Assembly: GCA_949752745.1 (NCBI GenBank)
Contig: OX457031.1
Coordinates: 41,513,502-41,577,501 of the forward strand
Reading direction: 5' to 3'
Length of the DNA: 64,000 nt
DNA from: Protula sp. h YS-2021
Lineage: Eukaryota > Annelida > Polychaeta > Sabellida > Serpulidae
Part shown: in pieces, positions 51,021 to 62,120 of the stretch
Layout of the letters: each line of letters opens with the position of its first letter
Position numbering within the stretch: the first letter of the stretch is position 1
Notes under the pieces: model-generated
What the model was told of the DNA's origin: nothing
What the model saw: the letters and a program-made list of their open reading frames with translations, nothing else
The model's database searches: none
Program-made: the position numbers and the translations under genes

Positions 51021-52130
51021 CTGAAACCAGAGAAGAAGGATTCGTAATGATGGTTTCCGCAGCAATGAAGGGGCCTAAAGAGTAAAGACCCGACAACTCG
51101 TTTTGCGAAAAGTCTTTCAGGTAATACTTAACGAATGAGTTGGGAGAGGACCAACAACCTGTTCTAAGTATATCTACCAAAGACACATTACGAAGAGCTC
51201 TGAGGGAATTTGCTATCTGGCGGACATGATGGGCTTTAACTTTACATTCGTCTTGTAGGTCCGTATCGGACTGTGCCCGTTCATAAGCTGCCAAAATGAC
51301 CTTTTTAATGTAGTTTGAGATGGTCTGTTTAGAAAGGTCTTTGTTAAATTTCGGCATGAAAGAGATAATGAGGGCTTTTTGATTTTCTGAGCGATAGGTT
51401 TCTGAAATCGAAAGGTATTGACGTAGTGCTTTGACCGGGCACAAAGAAACGCGATCCTCAGACAGTTGTTCCCCCTGAAGGGACGGGAGCGCAATATGTT
51501 CAAAGGTGCCCCGTCCTTGGGAGATGATATGTGTCTTACCCATGAAACCGACTCTGGGAGTAAGAAACACTCTATTCCACTCCCCATTTTCCTTTATTAT
51601 CTCCCTGTCCAACGCATGGATTTCACCTCTCCTCTTACCGGACGCTAAGGCTAACAGGAAAGTGAATCTTACCGTGGCATCTTTTGCGGAAATGTTTTGT
51701 TCCGAGAAATTCTCTGGGCACTGTAAATAACGTAATACCAGAGACAAATCCCATTGGGCCACATTGGACTGTAGGGGAGGGGAATTCACCTTGAAATGTC
51801 TAATTAACTGTGACAGGGCCGTATCCTCGCCCGGGTCATAGCCAGTAGATGCCTTAAGTCTAGAACCGATAGCGGCTCGATAACCTTCTATCGAACCCAC
51901 CTTCAGTTGACCTTGTGTGAAAAGATGGTCCAAAAAATCTGCTACCACTGCTGGTGTCGCCTGGAAGGGATCTAGCTTAGAGGCAGCGCACCAAGAGGAA
52001 AACTTGTTCCACTGTGACCTATAAACTTTCGCTGTGGATTGCTTATGATTGTTTACCATCTTTTCCACTACCTGCTTGGAAAAACCTTTTTTCTCTAGGA
52101 AGGATTGGTTAGGCACCACAGGTGTAGGTT
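51001..52130 (-). CDS. DIRS-C tyrosine recombinase
   Basis: Intact core from NQSFLEKKGFSKQ. Catalytic residues present in ASGKRRGEIHAL (Arg), AHHVRQIANSLR (H-x-x-R) and SFVKYYLKD (Tyr). As in DIRS-B, the frame is open all the way back to the gag TAG at 54109, across the RT frame. Ends a few codons later than DIRS-B. Confidence 0.88.
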
Positions 52131-54112
52131 CATTAGTTGTGGGGATGGGTGGAAGTGCCGCCAATGGGGTTGGGATAATAGTTCCCTGTGACAAGGTATC
52201 GGGACGGACTTGATCACCTTGCACCGTAGAAGAAGAGTGAACCACGGAGCCTCTGGGGACAACGGGGCTATTAGTAACAGAGCTGGAGGTCTGAGTTCTA
52301 TTATCCTTTGCAAGACTTGGGGAGGGAAGGCATAGAGTACTTCCTGCAGAGGCCATGGGCACTTTAATGCATCTACTGCCCAGGCTGCTTGATCCGGGCA
52401 TGGGGATACGAACCTGGGTAGCTGGGTTGTCAACGCATTGGCGAATAGATCTAATGTCGGGGGACCCCATGGGGATTCCCGTGTCACCCAACGGAAGGAT
52501 GACTGGGCTAGGCACCACTCTGTGTGGATGACTTGACCCGCCCTGGACGCCAGATCGGCCAGTACGTTCAGCTTCCCTGATAGATGACGTGCTACAATGG
52601 ATATTTTGTGTTCCCGTGCCAGAAGAAGGATGTGAGAAGTCAGGGTCGATAGTTGAGAGGATTTGGTTCCACCTTGTTTGTTCAGATACGCCACTGCTGT
52701 AGAGTTGTCTAGAAGAACTCTGACACTCTTTCCCTCGAGATGGTTCGATAGCTTGTTCAGAGCTATCCATACCACTCGGAGTTCCAGCCAGTTGATATGG
52801 TATCTGCAAAACGTTGCTGGCCATTTTCCTCGCCACATTTGACCCTGACAGTGAATTCCCCACCCTTCCCTGGAAGCGTCCGTTTGGAGCTCTATATCCA
52901 TGGGAGGGGCCTGAAAGGGGACTCCTTCGTTCATGGTAACCGGGTCGCACCACCATTGGAGAAGGGAGAGTGCGGAAGAGGACACTGTCATAGTGGCTTT
53001 GGGGGACCGTCCCTTCGTTAGGGCTTGTCTTACCTGTGCCTGGAATCGTCTGTAATGTAAGCGGCCTAACGGAACCGTCTTCTCGGTCGCTACTAATAGA
53101 CCTAGCAGTGACTCCATAGCCTGTACCCTTACCTTTCGGTTGGCAGAAATATTCCGGATAGACCGAGAAATTCTCTGCTGCCTGTCTGTTGTGGGGAATG
53201 CTCGGGCTGCTGATAAGTCCCATCGTTCCCCCAAGAAGATGACGTCTTGTTTTGGGGTCAATTCTGATTTGACCAGATTTACCATAAGACCTACCTGTAT
53301 CGCCTTTTTGACCAGGTGGGTTGTCTGGTGATGGGCTATGTCCCGTTGAGTATGTGCCAGGAACCAATCGTCTAAGTATTGGAACACTAGCATTCCTTGG
53401 AGACGTGCCCATGCTTTTAGGACCCGCATGATCTTTGAAAATACGTACGGGGCCGAGGAGAGGCCGAAAGGGAGTGCCAGAAACCAGAAACGCTTTCGAT
53501 TTACTTGGAAACATAGGTACTTCCTGGCCGAGTGGTGTAGGGGAACATGTAGGTAGGCGTCGGATAGATCTATCGATGTGCCCCACATCCCTTCCCGTAA
53601 CATTGCTTTTATAACCTGTGCCGTGTCCATCTGGAAGGAGGTTATTTGCAGGGACTGGTTGAGGGAAGATAGATCTATCACCAGTCGCCATCCCCCTGAC
53701 TTCTTGGGTACCAGAAAAACTCGACTGAAGAAGCCTACCTGGTTTTCTGGCATTTCCTCTATAGCCTGTTTTGCTTGTCAGTCTTTTAGCATTTCTTTTA
53801 GGGCTAAGTCTTTTTCTGATCCCTGCTGATAAGCGGCGGCCAGGTTGCCTGGAGCTTGGAGTGTTAGGGGAATAGTTGGTTTGAGTCCCCTCGGGCCCTT
53901 CTTGAAGGGGAGGGGATAGCCGTTCTTGAGCCACCGGACTATTCTCCGGGAAGCCCCTAACTCTGCCCAAGCATGCCAGAACTTGCCTAGCCTTCCGCCT
54001 ACGGGCAAGGATGTGTTGCAAGACAGTAGTTCTTTTAGATCGTTTAAGCCAGAAAAAGTATCGCCAAGAGACGAGTCCCTCGTCTCTGAGCGGTACTTTG
54101 GTTGGCTGCTAC
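51021..54112 (-). other. DIRS-C predicted gag-to-tail intron
   Basis: Donor GCACAG|GTAGCA overlapping the gag stop, acceptor TCTGGTTTCAG; 3.1 kb; same phase as DIRS-A and DIRS-B. Confidence 0.5.
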
Positions 54113-54266
54113 CTGTGCTGCTGGGTATGCTGACCCTCTGGCTTGTTGTCTCCCGAATGCTTGGGCCTCTTCGGCGGAGGGGACTGCACCTGGGAGTTGG
54201 GTCGGGGGTGATCCGTAGAGGACTGTCTTTGCTTCTTGCGCTTTGCTGGTTGGCGGAACGAGGCAC
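52095..54266 (-). pseudogene. DIRS-C RT / RNase H / methyltransferase-like frame with one stop
   Basis: Complete domain set: FFSRVFLVPKKSGGWRLVID, LSDAYLHVPLH, FQYLDDWFLAH, LQTDASREGWGIH, WLELRVVWIAL, LDNSTAVAYLNKQGG, NVLADLASR, TLDLFANALTTQLPRFVS. A TGA at 53778-53780 interrupts it before the RT core, and four residues are missing after YAFPPQ relative to DIRS-B. The 552 codons downstream of the ATG at 53753 are open and could still make RT/RH if translated from there. Confidence 0.88.
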
Positions 54267-56353
54267 GCGACATCCTTGACATCAAGGCGAAGTCTTGCGA
54301 CAACGAACGGCTCTCTTGGTTTACTCTCTCCACCTCTGCTGGGGGGAACAGTTCTTTCTCGCCCAGGATGGGAGTATGTCTTAAGTCACGAAGTCCTTTG
54401 ACGCTTGACCAGCAATGCTGGAGGAAGGCGTCCCGTCTTAAATATACCATTGACGTCATTAGGAAGGTAGAGATTTTAACGACATCACGGGTGGCCAGAG
54501 ATAGGCATTCCAAAAGTTTAGAAGACACTGGGTCATTGAGCCGCAGATCATCCCATCTCGCCCGTAGTGCTTCCAGAGTGTGGTCCTGAAAGGACATAAT
54601 GTTTAAAACTTGACGGGCCGACGACTCAATGTTCCTGGCGTCTTTTTCTACTAACGGAATGTCTGAATCCGCACGAACTGATGGCATCCACACTGTTCTC
54701 TTGGATGGTTGATCCAGTGACTCCATCGGTATCTGATCGTCCGAGGTACGATATGGGCCGGGACGCACAGAGCAGTGCTTTGAGGCATGAAATCGCGATA
54801 ATGTGCGGCCCTCACTGGCATCCATCTTTTTGAACTCGTTTGACCGTACTACCACTGCGTTCGCGATGCCCTCACTCGTGGATAAGGCAATAAATGAATC
54901 GTGGTGGGGCAGAGACGTCTGGGATGTCATCCTAATGGGGGGGGTCATCCCTTTCCAGACATGGGGTGCCACAGGTAACGTTAGCGAGGCGGGCTATTTC
55001 CTGTATGGCATCTCTAAACGGGACATCTTCCGGAGCTAGGGACGATGACGTCACAGAGGGAGCTCCCTCTTCCGCTGGCGATGAGAGATCGGGAGGAGAC
55101 GGGGTCCTGATCGGGCGACGGCCTGCTGCCGCTGGGTCGTGCCATAGACGTTGACCACGACCTGGGGAACGTATAGAGTCCATTTCCCGTAGGGGTAAGT
55201 GGAATTGAGTCGGTGCTGAGAGCTCTTGGGGCACTTCTCCGGTCTCTTCCTCTTCGGACTCTTCCCCTTCCTGCTCCTCTTCACCCTGTCGCAGAGCGTT
55301 CATGGGATGTTGGGTGAGTACTTCCCCCGAGGGTGTATAGATCTCCCTCTCTCTGTTAGAGGGAATAGATGTTATGGGGGAGGTGTGAGCTTGAAGTAGG
55401 TCGTCGTCCTCTTCTCCCACCAGATTGGAAGCCTGCCCCGACGGTGGAATACCCGAAGAGTCCTCCTCACTGGGGTCCTCCATCTCACGGTCCCTGACTG
55501 TACCCATGGCGGGGGTTTCGTGGGACGTGGACGTTAAGGGAATCAATTCCGGTGGAGGCCGAGAGACCGTGGCCGAAGGTGTACGTTTCCTGCTGGGGGT
55601 CCCCTTTGCCTCTTGCTCCTTAATTGAGCATTGCAAGTCCTGGATCTGGCGTTGAAGTTGAGTCTGTAAAGCCAGTATCGCCGACAAGCCCATTGAGTCA
55701 CCCGTGGAGGGGGATACAGTTGGTGGATCTAGCTGGGGGAACAAATCCTCTGGTGCTGGTATGCCCAGTTGACCCGGAGTAGACGTGAAGGCAGAGCCTG
55801 TGGCAGTATGCACAACCGTTACTTGTCCTTCCGCAGGGTAAAGTTTTTTGTCGGAACCTAACCCTTCCTTCCCCGAACCTTGTCGGTCCGCGGACCAGGC
55901 GTTACGTAAAGCCGCGCGTTCATCGCCACCTAATATGTCCAGTTCCGCCACTGTTTCCGAAAAGGCTCTGGACGTCTTTGACTTTTTACGCTTGCGCTTT
56001 GTGCCCGCTGTATCCGACTCTGCACCGGTATCCAAACGGATGGGCGTCGATACCTGTTGAAGGATTACTGAACTCGCCTTTTCCATTGGGCTGGAGGTAT
56101 AGTCCGGTGAGAGAAACAGGGAGGGGGCTTTGCGTCTGCTCCTTCTACGATCGTTCTTTGCCCTGTTTCTGTAAATTGCTCGCCACTCTCTGTGGGTTAA
56201 CTGTTCACACTCAGGGCAGGTATTCGTTTCAACACACAACGCCAGGCCCCGATCTCGCCTGCAGCGATCGCACACTGTATGGGGATTGAGTAAGGTAGGC
56301 GGGTGTGAACACGGCAACTCCTTCTTGTGTGACCGTAGGGTGGCCTCTGTCAT
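54109..56353 (-). pseudogene. DIRS-C gag with a one-base frameshift
   Basis: Starts MTEATLRSHKKELPCSHPP with a complete Cys/His cluster (NPHTVCDRCRR, CPEC). The frame breaks at the G8 run 54937-54944 (C8 on the coding strand; DIRS-B lacks such a run here) and resumes as 287 codons to the TAG at 54109. Conserved block VVKISTFLMTSMVYLRRDAF and NLS-like AKRKKQR present. A sequencing slip in the homopolymer is possible. Confidence 0.85.
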
Positions 56354-56355
56354 GT

Positions 56356-57332
56356 CTGAAAAGTAAGCAGAACGAAGAGACCATAAGAGACTGTATCAGA
56401 AAACACAAGGCAACAGATAGAATAACGTTTAGGCTATCGTTCCCAGTGATATGCAGTACTTCCTATTGAAATATATCATCTAAAATAATCAAAATGTTGA
56501 TAGTTATGATGAATAAGGGCGAAAAACCCGTATTTCTGGGACATGTGACGCTATGGGCCCATATTCCCATGGACCCCAAAGTCCCATGCTCCCATATGAG
56601 ACCATGTTCCCATAAGAGCCCTGTGCCCCTATGGGATCATGACCCATAGTCCCAAGGTACCTTACGGACCCATGTTCCCGTGAGACCCATAGCTCCATGT
56701 GACCCATGGGGACATGGTCCCATGCAAAGGCATGGGACGTCCCGTAAGCCTGTAATCACCAGTCTGGGAATACATGGAACTACGGTCCCTGCGGTCACAA
56801 GGGCCGTTGCTAAGGACCCTACATGGGGCCTACGGAGGGACTATGTCTGTTTTAGACCCCTAACGGACGTGTGGTCCCAGGGGTGCCACACGCTCAGAAA
56901 GACGTCTCAAAACAGCTTTTTTCGCCCGGACGAAATTCTATCTTGCAGAGCTTGCAGATACAAGAAAGAACGAGTCCTTTTTGGAGTGTAAGCAATGGCA
57001 AAAGCCGGCCATTTCTGCTATGGCACGGTAAGCCGTAAACGCTTAGAGTCTAAGCAGGCAATGAGGACTGCAAAGACTCGAAACAACTCCTGAGGGTGTG
57101 TGTTCGAACCAGTGGACGTAGTCACTCGATCCTACAGTCTTCTAGTGGAGAAAAAGAGGCGCACTTCTCGGGACTATCGACGTGTCGCCGCTGCGTGCAA
57201 ACTCAAATTCTGCCGGACCGAAGTACAAGTGCTATATTTGCCTCGAAACTGAACCAAATTTATCCAACTTCCACAGAATGATAAAGAAGTCCATTATTAG
57301 TTAAATAAACTAAATAAAAGGCAAAACCGCAC
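56356..57332 (-). other. DIRS-C predicted leader intron
   Basis: Donor GGAAAG|GTGCGGTTTTGCC and acceptor TTCTGCTTACTTTTCAG two bases before the gag ATG. Holds the densest CCCAT/GGGAC motif field (56540-56760). Confidence 0.55.
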
Positions 57333-57399
57333 CTTTCCACTAGTTCCCCAACGAAAAACTTCGCGGAGCACACAGAATGGCGTGTGTTTTCAAACACAC

Positions 57400-57598
57400 G
57401 CTTAAAGGGAATGCCCATTGTCAATCATGACGAAATACCAGAGGATTCCCTCATTTTGATTGGTTGATGGGTGGATGGCGGGATAGGCTATTCTGCAGGC
57501 ACAAAAAGTTTGTATTTATTTGCGTGAAAGGATTTATCCTGAAGGGAAACCCATCTAAAAGTGGAGATAAGCGAATTCAAAGCTTTTGCGAAGTAAAA
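57400..57598. repeat. DIRS-C inverted terminal repeat (element 5' side)
   Basis: Inverse of the 49539 repeat; just inside it is a stable hairpin GGCGTGTGT..ACACACGC at 57379-57401. Confidence 0.85.
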
Positions 57599-58074
57599 GT
57601 GAATTTTCTGGAGCATTTAGATCAATAACAATTTTGTACATTGCACCTATGTTTATTCTTTGTATTTCTAAACCCTACATTAAATAATTAGCTGGCAGGT
57701 TCAAAACTATCCTTAAGCAGCAGTTATTAAAATGAACAAAAGAGTTTATTTAAATGCATTTATTTTAATGTACGATGGCATGATAACACAAGCCGCCCTT
57801 CGTAACCCTCCGGGGATCTGGATAAGGATTTGAAAGCTTAAAAGTGTTATGCAATACTTTATAGACGGTCCTTATCACCACAATAAGCACTGAAGTATAA
57901 AAGAAGGTTTACATCTAAACATTGAATATTTTTTAAATTGTTTTTCACGAAACTTTGATCCGTAGAACGTGACCAAATTTTAAACCACATGCTGTCGTAT
58001 TTTTTAACATCTCAGTTGTCAAGATGTTAAGAAGGTGAACAGTAAAAATCTTACAACTCTTTTGTCTCAGATGT
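57599..58074. other. Host flank of DIRS-C
   Basis: AT-rich; nothing recognised. Confidence 0.4.
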
Positions 58075-58100
58075 TTTATTATTATTATTATTATTATTAT

Positions 58101-58138
<38 letters not shown>

Positions 58139-58235
58139 AAAGTAGTAGTAGAAGTAGTAGTAGAAGTATAAGTAGTAGTAGTTGTTGTAGTAATAGTAGT
58201 AGTAGTAGTTTTTATATTATTATTATTATTATTCG
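58075..58235. repeat. (TTA)n / (TAG)n compound microsatellite
   Basis: Runs of TTA then TAG with a few interruptions. Confidence 0.9.
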
Positions 58236-58749
58236 TTGAACTGCATAAATTACGGTGTCGTGATTTCCTTTATATGAGGGAGATTATGTTAAAGCTTCTG
58301 TATTGAATTTTTCGAAAGAATGGATCGCCTTGATAACAAACAAGTACACCTCTCTTTTTAGTATAAACTTTCTTTTGTCCTTCGGAATTCATGTATTTTC
58401 TTGGAAAGGATTATATCCGCCAACAGAATTTTTTCGAACTGTTGGAAAATGTAACCGGTTTCCGACATACTATTTCATACCCGATTTCACTTCCGTTTCG
58501 TTGTTATAAACAGGTCACCTGTGAGGAGATCAATCTGTTATACATAAACATAGAGCGGGTGGATATTTCTTTATGTCTAACCGCTCAGTGTTGAGTGTTG
58601 GTGAAAAAGGTGAATCTGAGTATCGAAGCCACTAAAATCTATATTTTAGTGCATTTTTAAAAAGTGATTCCTCTCTTTTGCGAGTACTTTTTAAGCGAAA
58701 TCACCAGTGGGTCTGAGAAATGAAAAGTTATTATATGCACAACAGACTG

Positions 58750-59075
58750 AACCGCCGTAGAGGTTGGCTGTTGGACAACAACGCTTCAGTTTTAGAAGTT
58801 GTAATCATGTGACACTATGGCCCCACTAGAGTCATTATAAAACAGATGACCTCTGAAAGAATCCGTCTATTATGTACAAGCACAAAGCGGAAAGACATTT
58901 TAAAAAGTAGTTCCTCTCTTTTATTAATACCATTTCTGCAGCGTCACCAGTGGGTTTGCCGATTAAAAAGATGTTATAACAGAGGTTAACCGTTGGACAA
59001 CAACACGTGAAAGTAATGTTTCTGGTTAAATTGCGTTGCTGTTCAACAGCCAACTTCTACGGTGATTCGGTGAAT
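58750..59075. repeat. Inverted-repeat element of about 325 bp
   Basis: The ends share GCCGTAGAGGTTGGCTGTTG and the inverse CAACAGCCAACTTCTACGG. The same end sequence occurs at 45246-45275, so it is a dispersed, probably non-autonomous DNA element. Confidence 0.6.
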
Positions 59076-59249
59076 GAATCCTTTCAGAGGTCTTTGCGAA
59101 GGTATTATGACAAATATACACATGTTGCAGTACATTTTGCATTTTCTTTCTAGTAGTTAATAAGTTTTCGTAAAATTAGGGTTTTGTTATGAATGTTTTT
59201 GGGTAATGCTGTTCTCGTGGAGCGTTAACTGAATTAAATTCTGTTCTAC

Positions 59250-59470
59250 TTGTATCTTTCGGAATGAAAAAAAATGATGCTCCATGGGAATACGTAAGAT
59301 ATATGTTTGAATTTTGGCCTGCCTTCACCATGGTTTTATGATAATGCACAGTTGCTGTACAGTAAACGTGTAGATGTTTTCTAATGGGGGTTTGAAGGGG
59401 ATTCGGGTACCCGTCCGGTTGCCAATTTGCTATATGGTCAATAGCATGGATATAAGGACTCTTGCAAGTG
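59250..59470 (-). CDS. Possible GON-like exon of the receptor gene
   Basis: The minus-strand open frame reads STCKSPYIHAIDHIANWQPD, then GYPNPLQTPIRKHLHVYCTA and MVKAGQNSNIYLTYSHG. The order C..I....DG.Y.......VYC......V..G...N.Y resembles the GON domain known from ADAMTS proteases. Candidate limits are CTAG| at the start and ACAA|GTAGAA at the end. It may be an upstream module of the LDLa/EB gene, but the incoming phase (2) is unlike its neighbours. Confidence 0.3.
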
Positions 59471-59570
59471 CTAGTTCGAAATGTTTTAGCGGCTTCACTT
59501 TCAAAATACCATAAAATTCCTAGAACATTAAAGTATTGCAGAACATAGCATTTCCAAAACTTCGCCATTT

Positions 59571-62006
59571 ACTTTCTTAACGATAAAAACTATTTTTCAG
59601 TAAAGTTATTTAAACGTATTAATTTTATTTTATTTTCAAAATCGTTAAGAAAATTAACTTTTTTTAATACAAAAACTATCGATTGTAGAATATTGTATGC
59701 TAAGATAGTGCGATGTATGTCCCGTTTCAGGGCTTCATATCTACCAAGTGTTATCATAACAGAATCATAGATAGCTGCTAGTATCGTGTTTGATTATTGC
59801 GCTTTTAGTTGTTTTATATTTGGCATTTCTGTGAAATTAAAAAAACTATTTATAAGATTCGCTAAGTGTTATTGTTTATCTATTTTAGGAATGCATTTTA
59901 AATGTTTTTTTGTTGGAATTAGATCTAAACCAACCTCTGTTGAAGTCTGCTTTTCAAAGCTGTACAGAAAGGTGAACTACATAGCGACGTCTTTATTAAG
60001 CATTAACATCTACACATATATTTGTGTATTCGTTGAAAAGTGTAGTCAGAAATGTTCATATTTTTCTTCGAATATTCTATTCCAGAAAAACAATGACAAT
60101 GCCTTTAGAGGTGAGTGAGTTACGACAGTGTTTTGTGTGTTGAACTTTTATATCCACCACCATGTAAATTTCTCCATAATTTTAAAGTGACACTAAACTG
60201 TGCTTAAATTAACACTACGGAAAGAAGTTTACTGCTGCAATGAAACAGATGTCTTGATTTAAAGTGGTTTTTAGAAAAATCATTACATAAAGGCGAATAG
60301 ATTTTCAAGCTGAAAATGTTGCAAATCACATAAAACCTTTATTTTTATGTTATAATTTTCAGTGTTTTGTGCTATCGCTTTCCTCTTGAAGGCCATCGGG
60401 TTCTCAGCAACTGTATTACCACACATGTAGTCTGTACACATATATTCAAACAATAAGGCCTGTCTCTCTCTCTCAATGGCGCTTATTTAACGCCTGAGAC
60501 ATCGATAGGACATTCGACCAGTTCAAGTCATGTCGGTTACCTATTTTTTTCTATCTTTGTATTTTAAAAAAGATTGCTGTTAACTCAATCCAAACTTACC
60601 TTTTATACCTCACGTTATTTTTGAATAGAGCATCGAGTTGTGATAGAATGCGGAGCTGTATTTTATCCGGTCTAGTTAGATCTTTGGAGTTACGACACCC
60701 TGTGCCTCTTGGTAAATTGGTCAAGTGATATCTGTCGTTGGTGTCACCTTTCTACTTTTTCATCGATCAGTCATTTCGGACAAGTTACTCACATTAAAAT
60801 GCACAATTTTCGTCGGCTTTTGTTTGCAGAATAAGAATGAATGCTGTTATCTCCAGCAAATTGCCTCCCTCCTTTCTTAGTAAAATTTGCATCAGTTCGA
60901 CATGATTCTGGATATTCAAGCAGATCACTCAAGTGAGTGCGATTTTATCATTTCTTATGCGATTAGAACCTCCTTATAAATAAAATAGCAAATGATTTGA
61001 AATACTACTTGTTTTGAAGTTTGCGAAAACCCTAAAGAGAAAATCTACTCCTGTTTGGCAATGGTTCAGAAAAGTTCCGTCCCCTAGATTTTTACTTTTT
61101 GCCCCCACATAAAAGATGCAGTCTTTGCAGAGTTTCCCTCTCCAGTGGAACTTTTCTCTTAAAGAATATTTTGCATTAAATTGAAGTTTGCTTTAATGGA
61201 GTACTTCTGTTGTTCAGGAAAACAAATACCAGAGACTTGCCTAAAGAGTTCTGTCTATAAGAGTTCTTTGTACACTAAAGTTTCGAAAGAGTGAAGTGTC
61301 TGGTTTATTGAAGTATTCTTATCATGGAAATGAATAGAAAATAAAAAGAGAGTTTGGTATAGAGAGTTTTTTTCTGTTTGTCAAGGGTCTCCGGACATGA
61401 GGTTTTACAGGATATAAATTTCACTGCATATAGTTTCAGAATGAACGGCCTTACAGGTTACGAGTACTTTTCAGGACAAACTTCATTGTCTCGATACAAA
61501 ATATTAATAATTTTACCAATATCTGACCAAGTGCCCATTCGTTACTTTTTCCCCAATTTCAAAAATTACGGCGTTGCATAGCAGAACTAGACAGAATTTT
61601 TTGTAAAATATAGAAGGTTCGCCTTACAGTTTTCAAAAAATTTTCCTGACAGAGCTTCATGTCTCTATGCAAAATGTGTATACTTTATCAATATGTTTTT
61701 ACAAAGCGGTGATTCATCAATTTTGACCGATTTCGAAAAGTAAGAACAGCTCGTATATATAGTCATTCGTTGCGATGTTGTACAACATCCAAACTCCGCG
61801 GTTGTTCAGTGTGTTGTGTATAACACCTGTTTACTTCTCAAAACTACTGGAGATTCCGCGAAATTAATACTCATAAAAGAGAGGAAATACATTTCAAATA
61901 TTATCCTCCTTGTGCTTATACTTAACAGATAGATCTGATCGCGGAGTTATGTTTATAAAATCACTTTCATTATGGAAGAAAGAAACGGAATTCGTTAAAT
62001 ACTTAC
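59571..62006. other. No gene recognised
   Basis: AT-rich DNA. Around 61390-61750 two diverged copies of a ~240-bp unit occur (TTTACAG..TATA, CTCGATACAAAAT / CTCTATGCAAAATG). No supported exon. Confidence 0.4.
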
Positions 62007-62120
62007 TAGGATATGGAACGTTCGAATTTGTTACTGTTGGAGATGGGTGAGCTGACCGACAGACGGACATGCAGTGTTTCATAAACATCCTCTCAAGGCT
62101 GAGGGCGGTAACATTGGGGA
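62007..62120 (-). CDS. Possible upstream Cys-containing exon of the receptor gene (PAN-like?)
   Basis: Acceptor TGTTTGTTTATTAG and strong donor CCTA|GTAAGT bound 114 nt with phase 1-1, the same as the LDLa/EB exons. It reads PNVTALSLERMFMKHCMSVC, then RSAHPSPTVTNSNVPYP. The L..C...C arrangement recalls the first helix of PAN/apple modules, but one exon is too little to decide. Confidence 0.3.

Larger units (their letters stand above)
49539..57598 (-). mobile_element. DIRS-C: nearly intact DIRS-order retrotransposon
   Basis: Same layout as DIRS-B with all structural parts. I see two inactivating lesions: a one-base slip in a G8 tract in gag (54937-54944) and a TGA in the RT frame (53778-53780). 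Ends derived from the internal complementary region; no target duplication. Confidence 0.92.

Noticed and set aside
19132..57598. Alternative call as LTR (Gypsy/Copia) or Ngaro/VIPER elements
   Set aside because: No direct LTRs, no protease or DDE integrase; inverted terminal repeats plus an internal complementary region and an MT-like domain point to the DIRS1 type, not the split-direct-repeat Ngaro type.
59786..60118. 110-codon plus-strand frame
   Set aside because: AT-rich, no recognisable domain, no convincing splice sites or conservation evidence.
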